The notes: generated from the letters alone by a model not told the origin. A stretch of DNA of 64,000 nucleotides from Chinchilla lanigera (GCF_000276665.1 NW_004955460.1:2885373-2949372), one strand, 5' to 3'; shown: positions 21,986 through 34,692, numbered from the stretch's first letter. Translations and numbers: made by a program.

Positions 21986-23367
21986 CAATAGATACAAGTT
22001 ACCTGGAGGCATTTAGCCTCGCCACTGAAATATATGACTGGTATTGACAAATATCTATATGTAAGAATGACAAATCTGGGAGATAGACAAAATAAAGTCA
22101 TATGACTTCCTCCTCTGCCTGACATTGGAATGGCCTGCATTCTGTTTCTTATAAAATCTCCAAGAGACAATTACACTCACGGGAAGGAAAACAATCTGTT
22201 TGAATGACACACACGAGAGATATTTTTGCATAAAAGCAGGGAATTGAGCCACTTATAGCCTCTTAAAGATCAAAAGGCACTTAGAAGAATGTTCCTCCTT
22301 ACCACGAGCTCCTTATCCCAACCCACAGCTGACTGACTTCCTTATTAGGCTTGGACAATGGAAGGACAAAGAATTTAAACCAACTGGACTTTGTGAAACT
22401 GCAGAAGAGTAAAGCTTGGGGAATGGAAGCAATGTCCCCAGGGAGCAGGGCTGGACATAAACCAGTTGGGCAGTGAGAAAGGAGACAATGCCCAAGCTTA
22501 GGATGCCTCTTTGCAAATAATCCAGACTTGGATGAAAACCACTGTTGCAAATCTAGGACTTCTTAGTTTTCCAAAAGGCTGCTCCCACACATGAAGACTG
22601 CCCAGGTCCCTGCTGCTGGTGATGTCTGACATTGTCCATCTTCAGGTGAGGTCAGGGGCCAATCTCACAAGCAAAGCCTTTCCAATTCACCTTGACATTT
22701 AGCAGCTCCCTCAGGCCTGGAATCTATTGCAAACATCCTGGATGGTCCTCACCTACTCTTGGTCTGCCTTGCTCTAAACAGGGTCAGGGCACGGCCTAGA
22801 ACAGGTCCAGTGTCACCAGATGGTCCTTGCATGGAACAACCCCCAAGTTAGTGTCATCATGATTCTGAGCTTCTGCCTGCTTATTCAGCTCCAGCATATG
22901 GCCTCTTTGTCACCAACCACAGTTCTTTCCTGCACCTCAGCCTAGTGACTAAGTTTTTGTGTTTGGCCTCACCCTTGGGGACTTTGCTTGATACTTTGAA
23001 AAACTAAGTTACATAATTTTCTCTAGACTTGACCTGCCTTGGACCTCTGCCTTCCACTGATCTCTCCCACTCATTTGTCTGGATTCACTGAAGATCAATT
23101 ATATGGGATCTTACATAGTTTCTTTATTTTGTAATATCAGGCATCAAACAAAGTGACTGATCTTTGAAAAAATGCAAACAGGCATGCAACGGGGAAAATC
23201 AGGCTTACGAAGGTGGTAACAATAGAGGCTGAAAAAGGAAAGCTAAGTAAAGAACTACTATGGAAATTTCTTCCAATAGTTACAAGGCTATGAACAAGAT
23301 AAAACAAATTTAAGCTGGGTTGGGCTAAAGGTTGAACATCTGCAAGTCTTGACCATGAGTTTTATAA
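21986..23367. other. Unassigned sequence
   Basis: No repeat or exon was recognised. Overlapping antisense ORFs at 21970-22550 share no family resemblance. Confidence 0.3.
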
Positions 23368-23431
23368 GAAGTGGGCTATTCAGGACCACCTGAAAACCTG
23401 AAGTGGGCTACTCAGGACCACCTGAAAACTT
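23368..23431 (+). repeat. 32-bp tandem duplication
   Basis: Units 23368-23399 and 23400-23431 (gaagtgggct...gaaaac) differ at two positions. Confidence 0.95.
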
Positions 23432-26400
23432 TTAAGAACCGACCCTGTCAATGCTCTAGGGTCCAGAGAGCTCCCTTCTTCAAAGTAGAAACTTAGCCCA
23501 AAATATCCAATTCTAGGTGCTTATAAACTGGGAATGTACTTAAGCTTTCAGTTTCATATTATGGAAAGAACATCTCATTAAAGTTAGTGTTTTTTGTTTG
23601 AATGCTTAAAAGTTGAGGATTTAGAAGTGTACTGCTTCTCAGGAGATACCTGAAGTGGCTTTCCAAGAGATGTATGCATTACATGAAAGGGCCTGTTCTT
23701 CTCTTTGCCTTACATTTCTGAGGCTTTTTAAAATAACGTTTCACATAGACAAATAGAAATAGTAATAATAACAAAACAATAATTTACACCAACTCAGTGT
23801 AACACCTTATTCTATGCTACTACAAGTTTGACAATGCACATGGAACCATTTAATATGCTCAATAGCAAAGCCCTAAAATTTTATATTAAAAAATACCCTA
23901 AAGGAATAAGTGCTCTTTTTCACAAGGACATAAAACAAATAACAACTGCCATTAAATCCACTACATACAGGAAATATTGATTCCTGACATTGGAGGCATT
24001 AACAGTTCCCTGGGTTGGATTTACAGCTGGATGACACCAAAGTGTTCCTCCCCAAATGGTTTATAGGAACTCAGAACTTTGGAGGAAATCTTTAAGAAGA
24101 GTCAAGGCAATCTCCATGTCTTTGGGACATCCTCATGGAGACAGCTGTTCACACTGTCCACACCTTGTCACCTGAAGGAAAGTCATTCTGACAGCAGGGG
24201 TACAGCAGCATGGGCTGAAGTGCAGCATGCCAAACATGCTTTGGCTTTCATACAGTGAAATAGAGAATGATTTGCTTTCTAACCAAACCCAAAGAACAAA
24301 ATTTTTATGTCTGTTTTGATGAATGAGTTATTCAGAAGCAGTGAGTTCATCTCTTTTGGCATCCAGAAATTGGTAAAGACTCATATAAATAGTAAACAAT
24401 GCTTTTTGGCCTCATGCCCCAACCCAAACGGTATGTGATATGCAGCCAGACAGATTCTACCCTTGGATGCAACCATGAGTCTCACTGAAGCCAATGAAAA
24501 TTGCATGAGAATTTCGGGAGGGAGGCAGAATTTTCCTGAAGTGGGGGCTATATATGAGGGCAAGGTACAGTTCGGACTCAGAACTTAACTCAATGGGTTG
24601 GGTCTATGTGCTTTTAAAGACAGTATGTTTTCTTCCAGCAGTGTATTGACTAGCATGCCTCAAGGAAGCACGAGAAACTGACCCAGGAGGCAATGAATCT
24701 TAAAACTGTCCAACTGTCTGAAGGCATACTGTAAAAAGACAGTCTTTTTTACTTCTGAAGTGTGCTTTCGTGTAGACATATTGAAGCCAACCAGAAATAA
24801 AAGTGAAAACAGATTCGGAATAAGTACAGCAAACAATGGAAAACAAATGGATGCTGGAGTTCAGATGAAACCAGTCTGGCTTTGCATACCCCTTCTTCTG
24901 CTTTTTTTCCCCTCCAAATGTTTTCTTAACATTTCTAGCATTATTAATGGAATTAAATTATTCCACATGGGTGCAGAATCAGTCCCCTGGTGCCAACATT
25001 TGTTTTCTGCACTCAAGCTGGGATAAACACAGTGCACTTCTAGGACAATGAAGTTGCTCTTTTATTATGGTCATTTAGGACTTAGTGTTTATCCTTGGGG
25101 AGTGAGGCGTCACTTGGAACATACAAATGACAAGGATTTGGAGCTTGAGGACCTTGTCCTGATTCCTACCAGATGCTTTCACTTAGGACATTCAGTCTTT
25201 GAATCACCTATGGCATCAATTACACTAAAACGGTTTTTGTCTGAGAAGGCCTGGACAGCTACATTCTCAAGAAAAAGGAGGTGAACAACCCCACACCTTC
25301 AACTCAAAGATATAGAAATATAAGCAGGGAAAAATGTGACATCCATGGATTCCTCCTCTTAAAGTTCTCATCATCTAAGAAATATTTATTAAGATTTCAT
25401 CATATGGCAGGTGCTTTTATACATGCTAGAAAAATAGAAATATTGAAAAAGTGCTATCTTCCCTCCTGAAATTTGCATTGTATTTAGAGAAGTAAGCAAC
25501 TACTATCAAAACTTTATTGCTCAATTAAATCCTAGTTTAAGGGTGTTTTGGGGTAAGAATTTCTTCTCTTAGCTTTAGGCCCAATGTTATATCTATGTAC
25601 AAAATGTATACCATGCTGGCAAGATGAGAATAAGTTTTTGGAAGGCAAGGAGGGATCCATACGCTTTTCCTTCTGGAGCAGTCATGAATTCCTGGATGAT
25701 TTTGATCAGCACTTTGCAACTATGAATAAAATGCCATTCGTCTCAAGACCCCATCTTCCATTTAGTCACTATTCTGCAGTGGCCTGCTTTTCATGTGGAA
25801 AGTAATTAGACTTGGGAGTTTGATCTTTCTAAATGACTAGGTAGAAAAGTAATATGAACCATTCCCTCCTATGCTTCCAAAAGTAAATTTAACCAGTGTG
25901 CTGCTCTTCTCATGATAGACTGTAACAACATGCTTTACCCTCTTAAATGAAATTAGAATTGGAAGAAAACACAACATCACCCCTGAGCTAGAGATGGTTC
26001 TCAATGTACTATATGATTGCTTCAGAATCACTCTTTGATTTCTTTAAATTACCCAAAGAATTCATCCAGACTTGCATGATCATATTATTTCTATGATTAT
26101 TATTAAAATTATAATGATTAATGCTGCAAAAATTAATAATTGTATTGATAACATCTAACAGTACACATACATTATTTAGAATGTAGATTCTTGGCTCCTC
26201 CATGAAGACAGAATAAGATACTGCAGTATGAGGGAGAAGAGAGGCATTCCTTAAATTTTAAATGGATGTGTGCCTTTCTGAGATATATAGCAGCTTATTA
26301 AAGATATAGATTTTACAGCCATAAAAAATTGCTCATTCTGTTACTAGCTCATATGATTTTAGGAATAACTGAGCTTCTATAATTTCAACTTGCCCATCAA

Positions 26401-26438
26401 TAAAACAATAGCAAAGGGAGATTTTGTGTTCATAACAT
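23432..26438. other. Long unassigned stretch
   Basis: No exon was established. ORFs at 24381-24563 (minus), 24760-25284 and 25584-25805 (plus) are the longest, but lack splice signals and known domains. 25370-25450 looks like a scrap of an ancient interspersed repeat. Confidence 0.3.
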
Positions 26439-26498
26439 GGGACAATGTCTATAATGGACCTAGAACCAGGGACAATGTCTATAAGGGACCTAGAGCCA
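26439..26498 (+). repeat. 30-bp tandem duplication
   Basis: Units 26439-26468 and 26469-26498 (gggacaatgtctata...) differ at two positions. Confidence 0.95.
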
Positions 26499-27017
26499 GG
26501 TGTGACATGTTTGTAAGAACTCCATTATTGGCTGGCATTTTTTATTATTTCAACTAAGTTTTACATTTTATTCTTATATAACATAAGTCAAGGTGGAGAA
26601 TCTGGCTCAATCTTGACTGAGAACAATGAAGAAAAGAAGAAAAGGAATGAAGTATTATAACTGAAAAGTTTCGTTGTCTAAATAATATTATAGCTGAAAA
26701 TGAAAATTGGTATTCATATTTGATCCTGTTATCAACTACCTAATTTTTAAAGGAATAATATAAACAATCTCCCAATTTTCTGTAATCAAGAAATTAAATC
26801 AATTGTATGCAAATCAATACCTATAACTAATACTTAAATTTCATTGAAATTTTTGCTTATAGCTACTTATAAGAAACAGAACCAAAACATACATAAAATG
26901 TCATTATCAATATATTTTCTGGTGTAAAACAGGCTACACAAAAAAGAAAAAGGATAGAGTACGGGTGATATTTAAAATTCTCACTTTCAGCCTCAAAAAA
27001 GCAATAAGCTGGCTTTT
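26499..27017. other. Unassigned AT-rich sequence
   Basis: Nothing recognised. Confidence 0.3.
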
Positions 27018-27038
27018 CGGTACTGTGGTTTCTCCCAG

Positions 27039-27268
27039 GTATCTATGAAGAGCGAGCGCTACTCAAGGACAGAAGGACTGCTCGGGGGTTTTCAGGGATG
27101 TTAAGTGATGACGCAAACAGCTCCTGTAAGTCAACATTTGATAGAAATTAGGTTGTCCTCTTCGTTCTCCGCTGCATCCTCCAGAAGAAGCTCACGCCTT
27201 GCTACTTCGATCACAGGACTCACAGGAGAAAGTGTTTACAAGGCTTTAAAGATGACGAGGTGGAAATT
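27039..27268. other. CpG-rich patch with overlapping coding potential
   Basis: On the plus strand two exon-like blocks can be drawn. Block 27039-27125 (87 nt) runs from acceptor tttctcccag to donor GTAAGT and reads IYEERALLKDRRTARG onward. Block 27185-27268 (84 nt) runs from a strong pyrimidine-tract acceptor (ccgctgcatcctccag) to donor GTAAGG and reads KKLTPCYFDHRTHRRK onward. On the minus strand the interval 27233-27131 is also open, with IEVARRELLLEDAAEN then a short tail and a TGA. CpG density is higher than in the surroundings. Only one strand, or neither, can be right. I know no matching family. Confidence 0.3.
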
Positions 27269-27436
27269 GTAAGGATTTTATAGTCTTCACAGAAAACCTG
27301 GTCCATAAGGAAGACAAGGAGAATCAGAAGAGACAGTAAATGTAGATCCAGCCATAGAAAGGGGATTGGGGGGTTTTAAAATGCGATTGTGTTGATGATG
27401 GAATTGAAGTTAGAAAGAAGACATTCTGAAAGTGAT

Positions 27437-27437
<1 letters not shown>

Positions 27438-27489
<52 letters not shown>
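27438..27489 (+). repeat. (TG)n microsatellite, about 26 units
   Basis: Uninterrupted TG run, the longest in the window. The ORFs crossing it in both directions (VCVCVC, THTHTH) are artefacts. Confidence 0.97.
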
Positions 27490-27491
<2 letters not shown>

Positions 27492-28164
27492 CAGTGCTAA
27501 GGAACTTTCCAAAGGGGAAGAGAGAAAAAAATCCTTCATCTATTCTCTATAACCCTGCTCCTCACAGCGTATCTTTAAGGCATGTGTCTAGTCTAGTCTG
27601 AAATGACTAAGTGATGGAGCTTCCAACAAGTTCCCAGTGAGACTGTTTCACAGTCTACAAAATTTCACTGTTTCCTAAGATTTAGCTTAATTTATTCAAC
27701 TTCAACTCACTGTTTCTAGTCAAGCTTTTCTTTTCTTTTCACTTTTAATGATTGGGTTTTCTCTGGCCATGCCTTGCAGATTCTAGAAGGGTTGCATGAG
27801 TACATGCAGATTATTCTATTTTTTTGTTCAAAGAAGATTTGTTGGCTGATTTGGGGGTCGAATCTGCATCTAGGGCAAATATAAGGGCATTTTTAGTTTG
27901 TACCCAGGCCCAGAGGGGTTGAGCATAATGGATAAACCATATACTGCATAATTACTACATCATATCTTTAGGAAGATTGGTCCTCCCCCCCGACCGTTCC
28001 CGTGTGCAAGGAGTGCAAGAGTTCAAAGTTCAGCCCAATCTGAAATATCCCGCATCTTTCACATCTAAACTTATGTCTAAGAGGTATGTACTACTATCTG
28101 CTCTACCTTTCAGAAAAAGGAGGACCCTCCTTTGAAAAAGTCACTGTTCATTTTCAAAAGACTG
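27490..28164. other. Unassigned sequence
   Basis: No exon or clear repeat was seen. Confidence 0.3.
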
Positions 28165-28275
28165 AGCCAGGCAGGGATGCAGATGTGTATAATTTCAGCA
28201 CTCTGGGAAGCTGAGGCGGAGGGATCAGTCTGGGCAACTTAATGGCTTAGAGAGACACTATCTCACAAAAACTTT
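28165..28275 (+). mobile_element. B1-type SINE, diverged
   Basis: gagccaggcagggatgcag, gtataatttcagcactctgg, gaagctgaggcgg, tctgggcaacttaatgg and agacactatctcacaaaa follow the B1 plan. It may be the B1 half of a B1-dID that lost its ID half. Confidence 0.75.
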
Positions 28276-28418
28276 TATGTAATTAAATTAATATGTGCAA
28301 AGTGCTTAAATAATGCCTGCAACATAGTAAATTTAGGATGTCATAGTGTCAACTTCTGAACACAATGTGGAAACCTCCATATACCTTGTACACCTTCCTG
28401 GGAGGAAAATAATGAGAG

Positions 28419-28755
28419 TGTGGTGGCTAAACTAAATTGTGTCAACTTGATTGGCTTGGGATCCACTGAGGGAATCAATGAAATCACACTTCTGTTCCAT
28501 CTGAGTCGGTCATGAGGCATGACCTTAGGTACTTGCCCATTTATCTCTGTTACTGTAACCCTGCTGTACTTCCTGGCCACCATGAACTGTACACCTTTGC
28601 TCTACCGTATACTGTCTCCACTATGAAGTTTCGCCCTTGGAGACAACTGTCCATGGACTGAATGCCCTGAAATTGTAAGCCAAATTAAGCCTGTCCTCCT
28701 TTAGACTGTGTTTATCAAGTATTGTATGCTAATGAAAGATCAGATGACTAATACA
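28419..28755 (+). mobile_element. MaLR-type LTR
   Basis: It begins tgtggtggctaaactaaattg and ends gatgactaataca. In between are ttcctggccaccatgaac, ggactgaatgccctgaaattgtaagcc and aaattaagcctgtcctcc (decayed poly(A) signal). No target duplication was confirmed. Confidence 0.65.
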
Positions 28756-30239
28756 TAGGGAAATTCAAATCTACAGTGAGCTACAACAGTAAATAATAGC
28801 ACCTGTGATTTTTGTGGTACATGGAATTATCAATAAAGACCTTAAAAGGTCATAAGAAGAAACTCCCACATTGCCCCAGTCCTTGTCTAGGCCACAGCCA
28901 TTGTCAGACACGACCACAGCCATCATCCATGACAGGGGACATCAGCAAGACCAGAGCATTCTGAGGGTGTGCCATGATGTAAAAAGAGTTAACTCGTGCC
29001 TTTTTTGGGGGGTGCTGGATAAACAAGAATAAATCTTTAGACATTAACGACAATGACTTTTGAATGTCAGTAATGAAAACAGATGTCTGTCTGGGACACA
29101 GTGTCATTTTCTAGGCCCACAAGGATTGGAGCCACCATAGCACTCGTGCTAAGGAAGAATTTCCCCTTGCACAGTAGAAAAAGATCCTTATAAAAGTTTG
29201 CTGATTTTCTGCAAGCTAGCCTTTCCAAAAATCAGTTACCTGGATTCGTTTGGGACCAGTTTGCAATGGTAATGGCTTTTTCACCACAGGTATTCAGCAT
29301 GTGCTTGTTTCACAAACTTTTTTCCTCTGCATTTTCTAGGCAAGTGCCAAGAGCAAAGATTCTCCAGATCAGGTTTTCTAAAAAATTAATAAATATATTG
29401 CCATAATACTAACTGCCACCGCTGAAAAATTTAATAAATGACAGGATGCAAACCCTAAGTTTCCTAATGGGATAGCCTTCTTTTCTTTTCTTTTTTCTTT
29501 GACAAGTTTTACAGAGTAGCACTTCGGAGACATGGACAAGTGCTATAAACCTAATCCTTAGCAATTTCCTCCTTAGCTCAAATAACCTAAATATTTTATG
29601 AATGGTAAAGAGTTTCACATGTCAGCCATCAACCAACCCTTGTCCCTCTTTTTACTTCATCTTACTTTTCTTCTTGGCTGTTTGGGTAATTTTCTTTAAG
29701 AAAACATACTTCTGTCAGTTTTTCACGCAAAATACACAGGATATTTTTAATATGCTTTCTTTAGAAGTTTTTTTTTAAAAAAAACTATACTATTTCCAAG
29801 CAAAATGTATTGTATGAAAGCTATCAAAAGCTTCCTGTAGTTTTGATGTTAACTTTTTAAGGTCTAGCTTAAGTGCTTGGATAAACAAGAGAGCCAATTC
29901 CAGAATGAGGCGGACACAAAGTGGAGTGGTTAACTCCAGATGGGAGGCACACTTCTGGAAGCCTGTCGGGGGACATTCAGATCCTACTGGAGGCATGTTT
30001 GGCGCATAGTCTGCCATGACAGGTAGGAATTACTTTCCTTAAAGTGGTGTGAGCTAGCTCAGGTCTGCAAGTCTGCAAGGAAAAGCCTATAGTAGGCTTC
30101 TTAAACCAAAGATATGCAGGGACTTACAATGTTACCAGGGTAGTTTATCTTCCTGTAAAGAATGATAAATTCTTATATAGTTTTGAATCTAATACTGAGA
30201 GGTATAGTCTATCTAATGAAATGATTTAAAAAGTACAAT
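28756..30239. other. Unassigned sequence
   Basis: No exon or family repeat was recognised. Confidence 0.3.
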
Positions 30240-30460
30240 GAAATGAATACACATTTTCAAGTGCTAGGTCATATACTACAGTATTTTGATAGCTTAGATA
30301 ATTTGTCTTCTTGAAGCTTTACAAAAATTCTAAGATAGGTGTCACTTCCCATGGTACAAGGTAAGGCATATATAATGCTCAGAGAAAGTAAGCAGCATAC
30401 ACAAAGCATGAAGGACACAGAGAAAATATATAGCATCTGAACCTTATAGCATTAAAGAAG
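30240..30460 (-). repeat. MIR (antisense)
   Basis: caagtgctaggtcatatacta, gaagctttacaaaaattctaagataggtgtcac, gctcagagaaagtaagc and acacaaagcatgaagg follow antisense MIR order. Confidence 0.6.
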
Positions 30461-30467
30461 CATGATT

Positions 30468-30653
30468 TTAATGGGCATGGAAGTAGATGCCTATAATACC
30501 AACAGTCTGGGAAGCTGAGGCAGGAGGATTGCAAGTTCAATCCTAACTTGGGCAATTTAGTAATCTACTGTGACCCTGTCTCAAAATAAAAATTTTAAAA
30601 GGGCCAGGATTTTAGATCAGTGTGACGACCCTGGACTCAAACCCCAGTACCAA
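30468..30653 (+). mobile_element. B1+ID dimeric SINE (B1-dID-like)
   Basis: B1 half: gggcatggaagtagatgc, ctgggaagctgaggcagg and gaccctgtctcaaaa. After an A-rich linker comes an ID half: gggccaggattttagatcagtg, gactcaaaccccagtacc. Same architecture as the element at 9201-9400. Confidence 0.8.
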
Positions 30654-30849
30654 AAGAAATGATTTTTAAATTTACAATCCAAGACATAAATGTACACTAA
30701 AATATTATCCAGTAAAACTGGGATGTACTATTTGCTAAAATTAGTTAAAATTCACTTTTTATTTTGGTTAGAGATGTGTCAACAAGAAATGAATTCAGAC
30801 ATCATATCTCACTGCTCTGAACAAATAAATTCTATCTTTTCAATATCTC

Positions 30850-30939
30850 TCTTTTTTTTTTTTTTTCCAGTACCGGGAATCGAACTCAGCCTTGTACTTG
30901 CCAGGCAGGCACTGTGCCGCTGAGCTAAATCCCCAGCCC
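30850..30939 (-). mobile_element. ID-type SINE (antisense)
   Basis: Minus-strand body gggctggggatttagctcag, cctgcctggcaag and gagttcgattcccggtac with a T-run on the left. Perfect duplication tcttttcaatatctc at 30835-30849 and 30940-30954. Confidence 0.95.
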
Positions 30940-30955
30940 TCTTTTCAATATCTCA

Positions 30956-32619
30956 ATGTCCTGCCTCAGCAACCCCAAACGTATCTTTTATTTTCTTTCT
31001 AATATTTATTTATCTACATAGTTCTCAAAGAAACTCAGAAAAAGAAATGTATCATTGACAAAACAGAATGGCCAGAGTCATTAATCTTAGCAGAAGCATT
31101 CATGTGACATAAGCACTTATTGATCTAGGCTTTATGCAAGGGGCTGAGGGTTTCAGATAAAATATGTGTCTACACCCAAGAAGAGCGCTAGGAAGGACAA
31201 CTATATAATATCAAGCTGTTATCATGACACACTTTGATAGAAGCTAAAAATGTGCTATATAGAAGAGTAAACCAGCTTGAAAATCTGTGTGCTGCTGGTG
31301 ATTCTACCGGAGTTGCTGGTGCTTGAATTCTAAAGCATGGATTTGAGGTCTGTTGGTGGAGGTTATGGTAGAAGTGTACATGAAACCATGAACTGCATAA
31401 ATTGAAAATTTATCTGAGTAGATAATATACACTGTATGAGTTTCATAACAGGGAAAGACAGGAAAGGAGGGTAAACAGAATCCTGGTTATAGATTCCTTT
31501 TTTCAGCCTCTGGAATATGAATATTGACCTATAAGCATAGGACAAACATGGTACAAGTTCAACATTGAGAAGCCTAAAATCCTAAAGCACTTTCCACTTG
31601 TATCACTCATCCTAAGCAAAGCAGCCTTTGGTCCTTTCTTTGGTGCCTATGCTCTCAGTCATTTGATCTTGTAAATATGGACACTGGACAGGGGGATGGG
31701 AATCAGTGTCTGACCTGAGCTTTGAACCGAGGCCTCTGCTGACCAGTGGAATGAGAACATTGAGGGAGAGGGAGCAACCTAGAGTGGCTGTAGTTTCCAA
31801 CTACAGTGATAGAGGAGCCCAGTAAGGCAGACAGTAAATGTAGAGGAGGAAAAGATTGAAAAGGATAGATAAATCATTTGGGAGATCTTGAGTGAGAAAA
31901 TTGGAATGCCTGAGCCGTGTATTATAAGAGAGTGCTGGTGGTGGTATTTTCCAAATGAAACACAAAAATGGTTGATGCACTATACAGTTTTTGTATGAAA
32001 ATGTGGCAAGCATTTCAAGTCGGGTTGTTACTGTGCCCATCAAATACCATGAAATACTTTTAAGTCAAATACTGGTATGAATGGGCAATTTTATAGTCTA
32101 AAAATCAGTTCATGCTGTATTTTCTCATATGCACTAATAAAATGTGCATGGAATTAAACCATGTACCACCTACTTGCCTCTCAATCCTATTAGACATGGG
32201 AAAACTCAGCATAAGACTTCTATTAGTCCTTAGCATAAGACTTAGCATAAGACTTATATGAGCTGAGTATGTTCTGTAGGCTACAGGTACAGACTGAGGA
32301 AAGCTGGTCTTGACCACAGAAAAGGCTGCCTGATAAATTTGTGGTCCCCTTCGTACTTTGTTCATCTCCCAGTCAATCCTGTCTTACACTGCCTCACTTT
32401 TTGGGTATTCAGCTTCTGGGCTTCCCCTGATTGGTCCTCAGGTACTTGCCTTGGTCCCCCTATTGTTGACCTCTACTCACTGTCATCTTCTCTTTTCAGG
32501 CTACTGGTATTTCTTGGTTCCAGACCTTCCCTGGTCTAGATTCACTGAATAAAGCCAAACACTTTTCCAAAGTGTCAAATACATTTTTTTTTTAAATGTG
32601 ACCCATAGGCACATCTGCT
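30956..32619. other. Unassigned sequence
   Basis: No exon was recognised. 32350-32600 ends in gaataaagccaaacac before a T-run and might be an LTR remnant, but no family is recognised. Confidence 0.25.
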
Positions 32620-32840
32620 CTAGGAGGCAATATAGCTTGGCAATTAAGATGAGGATTTGGTGTCAGAAAAAGTTGGTTCAACTCCCTGAAATGTCATTTA
32701 TGATGTAAGATCATGAACAAGTTACTTGAACTTTCTTGTTTTGTAAAGCAAGGATAAGAGAGGCTGCCTCCTGATCATATAATGCTAATATACATCTAGT
32801 GCTTATCCTGGTACCTAGAAGAGAGGCAAAGTTCAATATT
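32620..32840 (+). repeat. MIR
   Basis: ggcaatatagcttggcaattaag, gtcagaaaaagttggttcaa, atcatgaacaagttacttgaac and aagcaaggataagag match the MIR order, including the tRNA-related head. Confidence 0.7.
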
Positions 32841-32842
32841 TC

Positions 32843-33022
32843 TTCACCTTTCCTTTCTTTTCCCTCTACCCCCTCCCTCTCCTCCCCATTTCCCTCTTAC
32901 TCTTCCTTCTCCTCCCCCTCCTACACCTCCTCCTCCTCCTGCTCCTCCTCCTCCACCTTCTTTTAATTCTGCTTCTGCTTCTCCTTCTGCTTCTGGTTTT
33001 TGCTTTCCTTCTCCTTTTTCTC
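32843..33022 (+). repeat. Polypyrimidine (TCC/TCT)n tract
   Basis: About 180 nt of C/T on the plus strand. The minus ORF through it (Arg-rich, 68 aa) is an artefact of the tract. Confidence 0.92.
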
Positions 33023-33089
33023 ATGATTAGGAATTCTCTATAATATGTTTCTTTTAGTGCAAAGCCTACCAAGTTGTCATTTTATAAGG

Positions 33090-33307
33090 CACTTCCTCAT
33101 AGGAAAAAAGGAGATAGATCTTTTGCAAAAGGAAAGGAGGCAAAGTGCTGGAGGGTGGGGGAAGGAAGAAGAGGTGTAAGGAGTAAAAAAGAATTAAGAC
33201 ATGCTATGTACATGTACCAATTCCCCATGAGGAATATGATCATCATGTACTGCAAACATGTACTAAAAAAAGGAAATACCAGATGCTAAAAAAAAAAAAA
33301 AAAAAAA
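33090..33307 (+). mobile_element. Possible L1 3' end with poly(A) tail
   Basis: G/A-rich sequence (ggaggcaaagtgctggagggtggggg), gaggaatatgatcatcatgtact, then a 20-nt A-run at 33288-33307 resembles the 3' end at 43800-43990. No target duplication was found. Confidence 0.35.
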
Positions 33308-34334
33308 TGCTCAGGTCATTCTTAGCCTCAACTGGAAATTCTCTCCTTATACTACCTCTGTCCTCAATCCTTTTGAATACCTTTGCACATATCCAGTTTT
33401 TTCATGGGTTGATGAATACACAGGACATCAACACTGGGATTCCAAACCCAATATTCACCCTTGTCCTACTTCTAAGATATTAGACATCTCTTACTGACAT
33501 TCCAGTGGGGTCAAGATACTGTGCTTTTTTTCCATGAAAGGTATCTGTTGTACACAGACAATTGGGAAGAAATTTTAAAAGGAAAGAATTTTTAGGTTCA
33601 GGATTCAAAGAGGTTATTATAAACAACGGAGAGTATAAAAAAAGAAAAACAAAAAGAAACATTAAAAAGAGCTCAAGAAAGTACCTCCAAAGAACCTTTC
33701 CATTTGTATTGTTTCAAATAAAAGATCATATATTCAAAATGTTCCTATTAATTTTCATATGCTGCATTTGCTCAGCATGTTTGACTATTCCACTTCATAA
33801 TGTTTTGGCCCAAAAATGTAAATAACGTTGCACTTTACCTTCCCAAGTTCCCACAGCCCATTTTCTGTAATAGCGGGAAGAATACACTAACAGTCAGAAA
33901 CTGTGCACATTCTGCTGGGTGAGATCCAAAAGTGGTTTTTAAAAAACGTTTTCTGTCACAACTTGTTCTTGGAAGTTTGTGCCCTGCCAACTAGAAACTA
34001 TCACTTCAGGGGAGCGAACACCCTCTTAAAAATCAGACAGGGTTACTGGATCTCAGTGTTGATTTGCGTTGAAGCCCCACGAAAGCATCCATTTTCCACT
34101 TCAAGTCAAGATCTGGCACCACTGCCTTTTCACTTCAGATTTCATTTTCCTTACAGCACTTTTGGGGCATAGCTGGTTAGCTCCTTTCAGGATAGAGGCC
34201 AATTTTCCTTGTACTCAGTGAAAGAAGATGGGTTCTAGACACATTTTAGTTTTGGAATGGGGTACTTTTTGGAAATGGTTTCCCAAGTATCAATTTACAA
34301 AACGTTGTTTTGTGATCATAAGAGGAAGGGAGGG
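33308..34334. other. Unassigned sequence
   Basis: Nothing recognised. The ORFs at 33562-33825 and 33903-34172 lack known domains. Confidence 0.3.
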
Positions 34335-34430
34335 TTAGGAGAACAGGATTCTGGTGTGAGCTCTGCTGCTAAGTATCTGTATGACTTTGAGGAAATCATC
34401 TTTTTCTCTAAGCAAGATTTCCTCAAGTAT
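34335..34430 (+). repeat. MIR fragment
   Basis: gaacaggattctggtgtgagctctgctgctaag, then tatgactttgaggaaatcatc match the MIR core. Confidence 0.5.
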
Positions 34431-34667
34431 GCACCAGCGATGACCAGTCTTAGGGGTGACCCCGCTTTCAAAAATGCTCAATTACTCTGACATATCACAT
34501 ACTACATAGTTTCTTCAATAAAGAAATTTGTTAGTCTGTTTAACTCAGCATTCCCCAAGTTTATGATATCATTTGGCTATACATTACTCTTCTATGGAAA
34601 TTTACATAGGAAAGTATTACTCGAGGTATATCTTTACTATCAGTAATAAAAAGTAAATGTATTGGCA

Positions 34668-34692
34668 AATATATATATATATACATACACAA
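34668..34692 (+). repeat. Short (TA)n
   Basis: atatatatatatacatacac. Confidence 0.85.

Noticed and set aside
27324..27601. ORFs with THTHTH and VCVCVC runs on both strands
   Set aside because: They are produced by the (TG)n microsatellite at 27438-27489.
32866..33072. Arg-rich 68-aa minus ORF
   Set aside because: It is a translation of the polypyrimidine tract. The RRRSRSR run comes from TCC/TCT repeats, not from a protein gene.
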